DNA from: an uncultured Bacteroides sp.
GTDB lineage: Bacteria; Bacteroidota; Bacteroidia; Bacteroidales; Bacteroidaceae
Length of the DNA: 16,352 nt
Assembly (NCBI RefSeq): GCF_910586915.1
Contig: NZ_CAJULN010000052.1
Span: 1-16,352 of the forward strand
Direction: 5' to 3'
This document shows, piece after piece, positions 6,517 to 13,191 of the stretch; the stretch's first letter is position 1, and every line of letters begins with the position of its first letter. Both the position numbers and the translations under genes were made by a program. The notes beneath the pieces were generated by a model. The model worked only from the letters and a program-made list of their open reading frames with translations. It was not told the origin of the DNA and searched no databases.

Positions 6517-6963
6517 TAAGGAATTGTAGTCGGGAATGTCTCTCAGAAAAGTATAACGCTGATTTTCATAATCCATCCGGCAACAATAGTGCTGCATCCC
6601 GTTGCTGACAATCAGATAGTCTACTTTCAATACCATATTATATCGGGTAATCTGGTCGAAAACCGCTTGTGTGATTTCGATATGGGGAGCCTTGTACTCT
6701 ACAATCATCCGGGCGGATAAGTCTCTCCGGTAGAGCACTGTATCGCATCTTTTTGTGGTACCGTTCAGTTTTACCATTACTTCGTTGGCTAAAAGCACAG
6801 ACGGGTATCCTTTGTGTGTAATAAGAAAGTGAACGAAATGTTGCCGCACCCATTCTTCGGGAGTAAGGGTGACATATCGTTTGCGAATCACATCAAAAAT
6901 TACATTTTTTCCGTTTCGTACGTTTATTTTAGCGTCGAATGCTGGTAGGTTTAACGATAACAT
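6514..6963 (-). CDS. Stand-alone type I restriction HsdR N-terminal domain protein
   Basis: A 149-residue protein equivalent to just the nuclease domain of type I restriction R subunits (HSDR_N_2). The PD-(D/E)xK core is present: E61, D74 in RCDTVLYRR, and E89/K91 in VEYK. The Q104-x3-Y108 motif (QITRY), typical of HsdR nucleases, follows. There is no helicase domain and no methylase or specificity gene nearby, so this is not a restriction system. Short proteins of this type are common in Bacteroidetes next to housekeeping genes, and their role is unknown, with DNA repair or processing possible. The ATG at 6963 gives a normal domain start. It is divergent from amn and convergent with the zinc-ribbon gene. 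Confidence 0.88.
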   Translation of the reverse strand: MLSLNLPAFDAKINVRNGKNVIFDVIRKRYVTLTPEEWVRQHFVHFLITHKGYPSVLLANEVMVKLNGTTKRCDTVLYRRDLSARMIVEYKAPHIEITQAVFDQITRYNMVLKVDYLIVSNGMQHYCCRMDYENQRYTFLRDIPDYNSL

Positions 6964-6967
6964 TTAC

Positions 6968-6975
6968 TACTTTTG
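6968..6975 (+). promoter_or_regulatory. -7 box for the amn-holA operon
   Basis: TACTTTTG would start transcription near 6982, leaving a leader of about 45 nt to the ATG at 7026. It lies 5-12 nt outside the start codon of the divergent HsdR-N gene. Confidence 0.5.
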
Positions 6976-7009
6976 TGAGTTAAATAACGGGTTCCTTCAT
7001 TTGGAACCG

Positions 7010-7017
7010 CAAATTTA
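7010..7017 (-). promoter_or_regulatory. -7 box for the HsdR-N gene
   Basis: The minus strand reads TAAATTTG; transcription would start near 7004 and run leftwards across the amn promoter to the ATG at 6963, a leader of about 40 nt. Confidence 0.45.
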
Positions 7018-7025
7018 ATGAAATT

Positions 7026-7802
7026 ATGAAAACGAAAGAAGAAATCGTCGCTAATTGGTTGCCGCGTTACACAAAACGTAATTTGGAAGATTTTGGAGAG
7101 TATATTCTGTTGACTAACTTCAATAAGTATGTAGAGATTTTCGCCAACCAATTCAATGTTCCGATATTGGGCAGAGATGCTAATATGATTTCTGCCACTG
7201 CCGAAGGCATTACAATGATAAACTTCGGTATGGGAAGTCCGAATGCTGCCATTATTATGGATTTGTTGGGCGCCATTCATCCGAAGGCCTGCCTGTTTCT
7301 TGGCAAATGCGGGGGGATTGACAAAAAGAACCAGCTCGGTGATTTGATTCTTCCCATTGCCGCTATCCGTGGTGAGGGGACTTCCAATGACTATTTCCCA
7401 CCGGAAGTTCCGGCGTTACCTGCGTTTATGTTGCAGCGTGCCGTTTCTTCCTCCATCCGCGATAAAGGGCGCGATTACTGGACGGGGACGGTCTACACCA
7501 CCAACCGCCGCATATGGGAGCACGACGAAGCATTCAAGGAATATCTGAAAACGACTCGTGCGATGGCGGTCGATATGGAAACGGCCACTTTGTTCAGTTG
7601 CGGTTTTGCCAATCATATTCCTACAGGTGCATTATTACTGGTCTCCGACCAACCGATGACTCCCGACGGAGTAAAAACAGACAAAAGCGACAATTTAGTC
7701 ACTAAAAACTACGTAGAAGAACACGTAGAGATAGGTATCGCTTCATTGAGCATGATTATTGATGAAAAGAAAACAGTAAAACACTTGAAATTTGACTGGT
7801 AA
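7026..7802 (+). CDS. amn: AMP nucleosidase, short form
   Basis: A 258-residue cytoplasmic enzyme of the purine nucleoside phosphorylase superfamily, expected to cleave AMP to adenine and ribose 5-phosphate. It corresponds to the catalytic domain only; the long proteobacterial Amn has an extra N-terminal domain that is missing here, as is normal in Bacteroidetes. Visible motifs are FGMGSPNAA (67-75), LGKCGGI (92-98), the ribose-binding VDMETATLF (182-190, with M184 and E185) and the base-binding acid D208 in LLVSDQP. The product name rests on overall resemblance to the Bacteroides proteins, since the superfamily motifs alone would not exclude another nucleosidase. It is 20 nt upstream of holA and probably in one transcript with it. 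Confidence 0.87.
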   Translation: MKTKEEIVANWLPRYTKRNLEDFGEYILLTNFNKYVEIFANQFNVPILGRDANMISATAEGITMINFGMGSPNAAIIMDLLGAIHPKACLFLGKCGGIDKKNQLGDLILPIAAIRGEGTSNDYFPPEVPALPAFMLQRAVSSSIRDKGRDYWTGTVYTTNRRIWEHDEAFKEYLKTTRAMAVDMETATLFSCGFANHIPTGALLLVSDQPMTPDGVKTDKSDNLVTKNYVEEHVEIGIASLSMIIDEKKTVKHLKFDW

Positions 7803-7822
7803 CTTCCGGTCTGAAAACATAT

Positions 7823-8842
7823 ATGGCAAAACAAGAACTGACGTGTGATGACATTCTCAAAGAATTGAGAGCGAAGCAGTATCGCCCTGTCTATTATCTG
7901 ATGGGGGAAGAATCGTACTATATCGATTTGATTGCAGACTACATTACGGACCATGTGTTGAACGAAACGGAAAAGGAATTTAACCTGACCGTCGTGTATG
8001 GTGCCGACGTAGATGTGGCTACTATAATAAATGCTGCCAAACGTTATCCGATGATGTCTGAACATCAGGTGGTAGTGGTAAAAGAAGCGCAGGCAATCCG
8101 CAATATGGAAGAGTTGTCTTATTATCTTCAGAAACCGTTGCTTTCTACTATTTTGGTGATATGTCATAAGCATGGTACGTTGGACCGAAGGAAAAAGTTG
8201 GCTGCCGAAATAGATAAGGTAGGCGTGTTGTTTGAGTCGAAGAAGATAAAAGATGCACAGTTGCCGGCCTTTATTTCTTCTTATATGAAACGTAAGGGGG
8301 TAGATATGGAGCCTAAAGCCACCGCCATGTTGGCCGATTTTGTCGGTTCCGATTTAAGTCGCCTGACCGGAGAACTGGAGAAACTAATTATCACTTTGCC
8401 CGCCGGACAGCGACGTGTAACTCCCGAACAGATAGAAAAGAATATCGGTATAAGCAAGGATTATAATAACTTCGAACTGCGGAGCGCTCTTGTGGAAAAG
8501 GATATTCTTAAAGCCAATAAGATAATAAAATATTTTGAAAAAAATCCGAAAACGAACCCGATACAGATGACATTGTCTCTGTTGTTCAACTTTTATTCCA
8601 ACCTGATGCTGGCATATTATGCACCTGAAAAATCGGAGCAGGGCATTGCCAATATGCTGGGATTAAAGACGCCCTGGCAAGCGAAAGATTACTTGGCTGC
8701 CATGCGGAAATACAGTGGAGTAAAGACTATGCAGATTGTTGGTGAAATACGATATGCTGATGCAAAGTCAAAGGGAGTAAAAAACAGTTCGATGTCAGAC
8801 GGGGACATTCTTCGCGAATTGGTGTTTAATATTTTGCATTAG
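7823..8842 (+). CDS. holA: DNA polymerase III subunit delta (clamp loader)
   Basis: A 339-residue subunit of the clamp-loader complex that opens the beta sliding clamp at replication forks. The N-terminal family motif is YYLMGEESYYID (24-35). The conserved helix VGSDLSRLTGELEKL (174-188) marks the middle region, and the C-terminal helical domain (about 210-335) is of the usual form. The length is normal for the family. The subunit lacks a working Walker A site, as expected for delta. It follows amn by 20 nt with no promoter between them, so the two genes are likely co-transcribed, and it is followed by a strong terminator. Replication and AMP salvage share no obvious pathway step, so the pairing may simply be historical. 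Confidence 0.93.
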   Translation: MAKQELTCDDILKELRAKQYRPVYYLMGEESYYIDLIADYITDHVLNETEKEFNLTVVYGADVDVATIINAAKRYPMMSEHQVVVVKEAQAIRNMEELSYYLQKPLLSTILVICHKHGTLDRRKKLAAEIDKVGVLFESKKIKDAQLPAFISSYMKRKGVDMEPKATAMLADFVGSDLSRLTGELEKLIITLPAGQRRVTPEQIEKNIGISKDYNNFELRSALVEKDILKANKIIKYFEKNPKTNPIQMTLSLLFNFYSNLMLAYYAPEKSEQGIANMLGLKTPWQAKDYLAAMRKYSGVKTMQIVGEIRYADAKSKGVKNSSMSDGDILRELVFNILH

Positions 8843-8870
8843 AGAGAGCAAGTTCCCAATACCATTAAAA

Positions 8871-8915
8871 GGCTTGTACTTTTACTATAGATAGTATAAA
8901 GTATAAGCCCTTTTT
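8871..8915 (+). terminator. Terminator of the amn-holA operon
   Basis: A long stem of about 17 pairs with few mismatches: GGCTT pairs AAGCC, TACTTT pairs AAAGTA and ACTAT pairs ATAGT, with a tiny loop. It is followed by CTTTTTG. It starts 28 nt after the holA stop. Confidence 0.88.
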
Positions 8916-9888
8916 GTTTTCCAATGATTTCCTGTTCCCGCTCGGAATATAAGCTCGTTTTTTGAATAAAAAATCAAACAATAGATTGGTTGCATTTTAC
9001 TCTTTGTCTTTTCTACTGCTCTTTTCCTTCTTTTATATCTGGTGCATCTGAGCTTTTCATTCCATTTTCATTGAATCGCTTCGGGCATGATTCTTCTTTT
9101 TGAGGATAAGGCCTATTTGTTAGTGATAAAGTAGAAAACTTCCCTTTCTAAGAGTAATTTCAAGATATCATTTTGATAGTTTGAGGATTATTAGAGGAAT
9201 AATCGCTTCATTTTTCTATTTCAACCCAATAAGGCAACTAAAAAATAGGTATTAATTTACTGTATAATAGATTTTTATATCAAAAATAGCCCTTCTATAA
9301 TTGAAAAAAAATAGCGAATCGGGTAAATGCTCGAAAATATTGCAAGGATTCTTAGTTTTGTAGTGGAATGTAAAAGATGATTTGGTAAAAGATGAAAATA
9401 CATCCGTAAATAATGGGATTTATCCTTTATTTTATTGCAGATGCAACTTATATAATTTACGTTTGTATATTTATTAATATACAAACATACTTAGTATAAA
9501 TGCAAAACCAATACATATGTGATTAAAAGAAATGATATACAAATATTATTATCTAAATTTACAGAATTGAATGGTAATGTATGAATGTAGTAGGAGAGGC
9601 GTTTAACATTCAATATTACGCATATTATTAAATTGAATATCAGTTATATATACTTTTTATTTCATTCTTCGCTATAAATGGACCAGTTGAGTTTGTGATA
9701 CTTTTGTAAATTTATCTGTTAGAAATCTATATATTATAAATAAACAGATGATTATCAATAAATAATCGGTATTTATTAAACATGAAATATTATTTTAAAG
9801 TACAGCGTTTTCTTCTTTAGTACAAGCGTAATGTTAGAAAGGTAAATTAGGTAATATTTTTGTGATATTTGATGTTTTATATTTGTAA
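8916..9888. other. AT-rich gene-free stretch
   Basis: About 1 kb without a believable gene. The DNA is visibly much richer in A and T than its neighbours. Open frames are short and biased towards I, Y, F and N. Several chance-like TAnnTTTG boxes occur (for example 9353-9360, 9699-9706, 9855-9862 and 9878-9885), which is expected in such DNA. The clearest structures are a perfect palindrome at 9461-9486 and a shorter inverted repeat around 9608-9646 (ATTCAAT with ATTGAAT). It could hold an unrecognised small RNA, the remains of a deleted gene, or an extended control region for the XRE regulator. Confidence 0.6.
9461..9486. repeat. Perfect 11-bp palindrome in AT-rich stretch
   Basis: GTTTGTATATT (9461-9471) and AATATACAAAC (9476-9486) are exact inverted copies around a TATT loop. 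There is no T tract beyond it, so a terminator is unlikely. As a dyad it could be a protein-binding site; the nearest regulator, the XRE gene, starts about 510 nt to the right. Confidence 0.65.
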
Positions 9889-9920
9889 TTTGGTTTTGTG
9901 AATTAAAATTTTTACCTTTG
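9889..9920 (+). promoter_or_regulatory. Full promoter for the XRE regulator gene
   Basis: TTTG (9889-9892), 20 nt, then TACCTTTG (9913-9920): both Bacteroides elements at the standard spacing, the best promoter in the window. A second pair overlaps it downstream: TTTG (9917-9920), 21 nt, TATTTTTG (9942-9949). The first would start near 9927, leaving a leader of about 70 nt to the ATG at 9996. Confidence 0.7.
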
Positions 9921-9995
9921 TATATTGATAAGATTCATATATATTTTTGTGAAATCAGCATTTAGTACATACAAATGTGACTCAATATAGGTAGT

Positions 9996-10466
9996 ATGGA
10001 AATAAAAGACAGAATTAGGATGATTATGGAGAGGGAAAAAGTTCCTCCCAGAGTTTTTGCTGAAACAATCAAAGTGCAGCAGTCTACTCTTTCTCATATT
10101 TTGAATGATAGAAACAAGCCAAGTTTGGAAGTGGTGATGAAAATACACCAGACTTATAGTTATATAAATCTTGAATGGTTGCTGTATGGCAAAGGTGAAA
10201 TGTTGGCTTCTGATGAAGAACCTTCCTCTGCCTCTTCTGATGGCGATTATCAACCCTCTTTGTTTGACGAGAGTCTCGTAAATTCGTTCAAAGAGACGAT
10301 TGCTCCGGAAAATCGCAAGGAAATAGCAACAAAAAGTGCCGAAAACATATCTAAAGAGATTGTAAAGCAGGAAATTAGGTACATAGAAAAGCCTGTTAGG
10401 AAAATAACTGAAATAAGAATTTTCTTTGATGACAATACCTACGAAACGTTTCGGCCTGAAAAATAA
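9996..10466 (+). CDS. XRE-type helix-turn-helix regulator
   Basis: A 156-residue DNA-binding protein. Residues about 4-62 form a Cro/CI-type helix-turn-helix, with the recognition region around VQQSTLSHILNDRNKPSLEVV (27-47) and the following LEWLLYGKGEML. A polar, acidic linker (70-90) leads to a helical stretch and a compact, possibly beta-strand C-terminus (IRIFFDDNTYETF). This layout, a lone XRE domain with a short tail, is frequent in Bacteroides and not phage-specific; targets are unknown. It has tandem promoters in an unusually long upstream region, which suggests that its own expression is controlled. It is 77 nt upstream of pyrK, which has its own promoter box, so a role in pyrimidine control is possible but unproven. 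Confidence 0.88.
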   Translation: MEIKDRIRMIMEREKVPPRVFAETIKVQQSTLSHILNDRNKPSLEVVMKIHQTYSYINLEWLLYGKGEMLASDEEPSSASSDGDYQPSLFDESLVNSFKETIAPENRKEIATKSAENISKEIVKQEIRYIEKPVRKITEIRIFFDDNTYETFRPEK

Positions 10467-10498
10467 GTGGTAAAATCGCAGGTTTGAGCAAATTCCTG

Positions 10499-10506
10499 TA
10501 TCTTTG
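10499..10506 (+). promoter_or_regulatory. -7 box for pyrK-pyrD
   Basis: TATCTTTG gives a leader of about 30 nt before the ATG at 10544 and lies inside the longer open frame that begins at 10484, supporting the later start. A TTTG at 10483-10486 is only 12 nt upstream, too close for a -33 element. Confidence 0.5.
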
Positions 10507-10543
10507 CACTTGGAATACGAATTTATACTTTTTATATCCATAC

Positions 10544-11320
10544 ATGAAGAAATTTATTTTAGATTTGACGGTTACTGAGAATATCAGATTGCATATTAAT
10601 TATGTATTGCTAAAGCTGACCTCTCAATCGTTACTGCCCGAAATGCTACCGGGGCAGTTTGCCGAACTTCGGGTGGACGGCTCGTCTACTACATTCCTGC
10701 GTCGTCCTATTTCCATTAATTTTGTAGATAAACAACGAAACGAAGTATGGTTTCTGATTCAGTTGGTCGGAGACGGAACAAAACGCTTGGCGGAGGCAAA
10801 ACCGGGCGATGTAATCAATACCGTGCTTCCGTTGGGAAATGGCTACACAATGCCTCAGACTCTTTCTGATAAGTTACTGTTGGTTGGTGGTGGTGTCGGC
10901 ACGGCTCCTATGCTATATTTGGGTGAACAATTAGTTAAAAATGGCCATAAACCAACGTTCCTTTTAGGGGCGCGTAGCGATAAAGACTTGTTGCAACTGG
11001 AGGAATTCGCCAAATACGGCGAAGTGTACACCACTACAGAGGACGGTAGTCATGGAGAAAAAGGATATGTCACCCAACACTCTATATTAAATAAAGTACG
11101 TTTTGAGCAAATTTACACGTGTGGCCCTAAACCAATGATGATGGCAGTGGCAAAATATGCCAAAACTAATCAGATAGAATGCGAAGTTTCATTGGAAAAT
11201 ACAATGGCTTGTGGTATTGGCGCGTGCTTGTGCTGTGTGGAAAATACGACAGAAGGTCACTTATGTGTTTGTAAAGAAGGTCCTGTTTTTAATATAAATA
11301 AACTACTATGGCAGATTTAA
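10544..11320 (+). CDS. pyrK: Dihydroorotate dehydrogenase B, electron-transfer subunit
   Basis: A 258-residue flavo-iron-sulfur subunit that passes electrons from the class 1B dihydroorotate dehydrogenase to NAD+ in the fourth step of pyrimidine synthesis. The FAD-binding motif is FLRRPISIN (51-59). The NAD-binding glycine-rich turn is LLLVGGGVGTAPM (111-123). The cysteines for the 2Fe-2S cluster lie near the C-terminus: C223, C228 and C231 with the fourth at C241 or C243. An extra cysteine, C230, lies next to C231. The ATG at 10544 (MKKFILDLTV) is chosen over an upstream start at 10484 because it matches the family and follows the promoter box. The end overlaps the pyrD start by 13 nt, so translation of the two subunits is probably coupled. 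Confidence 0.93.
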   Translation: MKKFILDLTVTENIRLHINYVLLKLTSQSLLPEMLPGQFAELRVDGSSTTFLRRPISINFVDKQRNEVWFLIQLVGDGTKRLAEAKPGDVINTVLPLGNGYTMPQTLSDKLLLVGGGVGTAPMLYLGEQLVKNGHKPTFLLGARSDKDLLQLEEFAKYGEVYTTTEDGSHGEKGYVTQHSILNKVRFEQIYTCGPKPMMMAVAKYAKTNQIECEVSLENTMACGIGACLCCVENTTEGHLCVCKEGPVFNINKLLWQI

Positions 11321-12219
11321 GTGTAAACATTGGTGAATTGCAAATGAAGAACCCGGTGATGACGGCTTCCGGTACATTTGGATATGGTGAAGAGTTCTCA
11401 GATTTCATTGATATAGCGCGAATAGGTGGTATTATTGTAAAGGGAACTACTCTTCACAAACGTGAAGGAAATCCTTATCCGCGTATGGCCGAAACTCCTT
11501 CGGGAATGTTAAACGCTGTAGGATTGCAAAATAAGGGCGTGGATTACTTTGTAGAGCACATATATCCTCGCATAAAGGACATTCAAACGAATATGATTGT
11601 AAATGTTTCGGGTTCTGCTGTTGAAGACTATGTGAAAACAGCAGAAATCATTAATGAACTTGACAAGATTCCTGCCATAGAATTGAACATATCCTGCCCG
11701 AATGTGAAGCAAGGTGGTATGGCATTTGGTGTGTCAGCCAAAGGTGCTGCAGAAGTAGTGAAAGCAGTGCGTTCAGCTTACAAAAAGACACTTATTGTAA
11801 AACTTTCGCCGAACGTCACTGACATCACAGAAATAGCTCGCGCGGCAGAAGAAAGCGGTGCAGACAGCGTATCGTTAATCAATACTTTGTTGGGAATGGC
11901 GATTGATGCGGAGCGTAGACGTCCTATTTTGTCGACTGTAACAGGCGGAATGTCCGGAGCAGCCGTAAAACCCATTGCATTACGTATGGTGTGGCAAGTT
12001 GCTAAAGCGGTAAAGATTCCTGTCATTGGTTTGGGCGGTATCACGAATTGGAAAGATGCGGTTGAGTTCATGTTGGCAGGTGCGTCCGCCATCCAAATTG
12101 GTACGGCTAATTTCATAGATCCGGCTGTTACAATCAAAGTAGAAGATGGTATAAACAATTACTTAGATAAACACGGATACAAATCAGTCAAGGATATTAT
12201 CGGTGCACTTGAGGTATGA
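11308..12219 (+). CDS. pyrD: Dihydroorotate dehydrogenase, class 1B catalytic subunit
   Basis: A 303-residue FMN enzyme that oxidises dihydroorotate to orotate in the cytoplasm, working as a heterotetramer with PyrK. Class 1 is shown by the catalytic cysteine C130 in LNISCPN; class 2 enzymes have serine there and a membrane-binding N-terminus, absent here. Other markers are K45 in IIVKGTTL, the substrate-binding GMLNAVGLQNKG (66-77), and the FMN phosphate-binding segments VIGLGGI and IQIGTA near residues 235 and 257. The partner pyrK just upstream confirms type 1B. The gene ends before a bidirectional terminator shared with trmD. Confidence 0.96.
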   Translation: MADLSVNIGELQMKNPVMTASGTFGYGEEFSDFIDIARIGGIIVKGTTLHKREGNPYPRMAETPSGMLNAVGLQNKGVDYFVEHIYPRIKDIQTNMIVNVSGSAVEDYVKTAEIINELDKIPAIELNISCPNVKQGGMAFGVSAKGAAEVVKAVRSAYKKTLIVKLSPNVTDITEIARAAEESGADSVSLINTLLGMAIDAERRRPILSTVTGGMSGAAVKPIALRMVWQVAKAVKIPVIGLGGITNWKDAVEFMLAGASAIQIGTANFIDPAVTIKVEDGINNYLDKHGYKSVKDIIGALEV

Positions 12220-12376
12220 TAGTAAACATACAATAACCATTCGCACGACATCGCTTGGAGAAATGTTACTTCCCCTCCGAATCTCGAGGTGCGAAACAAG
12301 GCCGGAGATGATGATTGAAAAGAAGGTCGTGTTTGGAGGAGAGAGTAGCAAGTAGAACTTCCAGGTAATGGACATT

Positions 12377-12425
12377 AATAAAAACGACGGTGAGAAAAAA
12401 GCCAATTCTCACCGTCGTTTTTATT
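12377..12425. terminator. Bidirectional terminator between pyrD and trmD
   Basis: A perfect 20-bp inverted repeat (12377-12396 with 12406-12425) around a 9-nt loop. The GC core ACGACGGTGAGAA is flanked by an A run on the left and TTTTT on the right, so it can end transcripts from both convergent genes. It starts 158 nt after the pyrD stop and ends 13 nt beyond the trmD stop. Confidence 0.95.
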
Positions 12426-12437
12426 TACAAATTGTCT

Positions 12438-13115
12438 TTATTCGTCCAACAGGTCGGGGCGAAGTTTTCGGGTGCGTTCCAACGACTGTTGCAACTCCCA
12501 TTCTTTAATCTTTGCTTCGTGGCCGGACAATAGAATATCGGGAACTTTCCAACCTTTATAATCGGCAGGGCGGGTATATACGGGTGCTGCCAACAAGTTG
12601 TCTTGGAAAGAATCCGAAAGCGCAGATTGTTCGTCGGAGATAACCCCAGGAATGATTCGCACAATGGCATCAGCCATAACTGCTGCGGCAAGTTCGCCGC
12701 CTGTCAGTACATAATCTCCGATACTGATTTCTTTCGTAATCAAATGCTCTCGGATGCGGTAATCAATCCCCTTGAAATGTCCACAAAGGATGATAAGGTT
12801 CTGTGTCAGCGAAAGGCTGTTTGCCATTGGCTGGCTGAATTGTTCTCCGTCGGGAGTAGTGAAGATTACCTCGTCATACTCCCGTTCTGCTTTAAGAGCG
12901 TTGATGCAACGTTCGATGGGTTCTATCTTCATCACCATTCCGGCAAAACCGCCGAAAGGATAATCATCGACACGACGATATTTATCTTCGGTATAGTCAC
13001 GCAGGTTGTGAATATGTATTTCCGCAAGTCCTTTGTTCTGAGCTCGTTTCATAATGGAACAATTAAAGAAACCTTCAATCATTTCGGGCAAAACTGTTAT
13101 AATATCAATACGCAT
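12438..13115 (-). CDS. trmD: tRNA (guanine-N1)-methyltransferase
   Basis: A 225-residue SPOUT-class enzyme that methylates G37 of tRNAs with S-adenosylmethionine, preventing +1 frameshifts. The start MRIDIITVLPEM is typical. The knot region is LIILCGHFKGIDYRI (107-121) followed by EISIGDYVLTGGELAA (129-144) and IVRIIPGV (151-158, R153). The catalytic aspartate is D168 in ALSDSF. The usual GGGPGMVM loop reads PFGGFAGMVMK (53-63), which is the form seen in Bacteroides. It lies outside the rimM-rplS cluster that surrounds trmD in many bacteria; this is usual for the group as far as I know. It is transcribed alone, divergent from ligA. Confidence 0.96.
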   Translation of the reverse strand: MRIDIITVLPEMIEGFFNCSIMKRAQNKGLAEIHIHNLRDYTEDKYRRVDDYPFGGFAGMVMKIEPIERCINALKAEREYDEVIFTTPDGEQFSQPMANSLSLTQNLIILCGHFKGIDYRIREHLITKEISIGDYVLTGGELAAAVMADAIVRIIPGVISDEQSALSDSFQDNLLAAPVYTRPADYKGWKVPDILLSGHEAKIKEWELQQSLERTRKLRPDLLDE

Positions 13116-13132
13116 AATCTTTTAATTTTTCG

Positions 13133-13140
13133 CAAAAGTA
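13133..13140 (-). promoter_or_regulatory. -7 box for trmD
   Basis: The minus strand reads TACTTTTG, 17 nt from the ATG at 13115, giving a very short leader. The preceding bases (ATATTTG) are the same as those upstream of the dapA box at 15210-15217. Confidence 0.55.
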
Positions 13141-13162
13141 CAAATATTCAAAGATAAACCTG

Positions 13163-13170
13163 TATTTTTG
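13163..13170 (+). promoter_or_regulatory. -7 box for ligA
   Basis: TATTTTTG lies 21 nt before the ATG at 13192, so the leader would be about 15 nt. It is back to back with the trmD box, 22 nt apart. Confidence 0.5.
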
Positions 13171-13191
13171 CCTTAAACAATCGAAGAAATC

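Noticed and set aside
6514..8842. Restriction or defence island around the HsdR-N gene
   Set aside because: The neighbours are housekeeping genes (amn, holA, zinc ribbon) and there is no methylase, specificity subunit or mobile-element gene.
9013..9147. Minus-strand open stretch of about 44 codons with coding-like composition
   Set aside because: There is no start codon until the last 16 codons, no promoter, and no family resemblance. It could be a gene remnant but I cannot support it.
9275..9484. 69-codon minus-strand frame in the AT-rich stretch
   Set aside because: Its composition (I, Y, N, F, L) is what random AT-rich DNA gives, and its start overlaps the 9461-9486 palindrome.
9912..10541. 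209-codon minus-strand frame opposite the XRE gene
   Set aside because: It is antisense to a clearly recognisable helix-turn-helix gene with its own promoter, and the product looks like a shadow.
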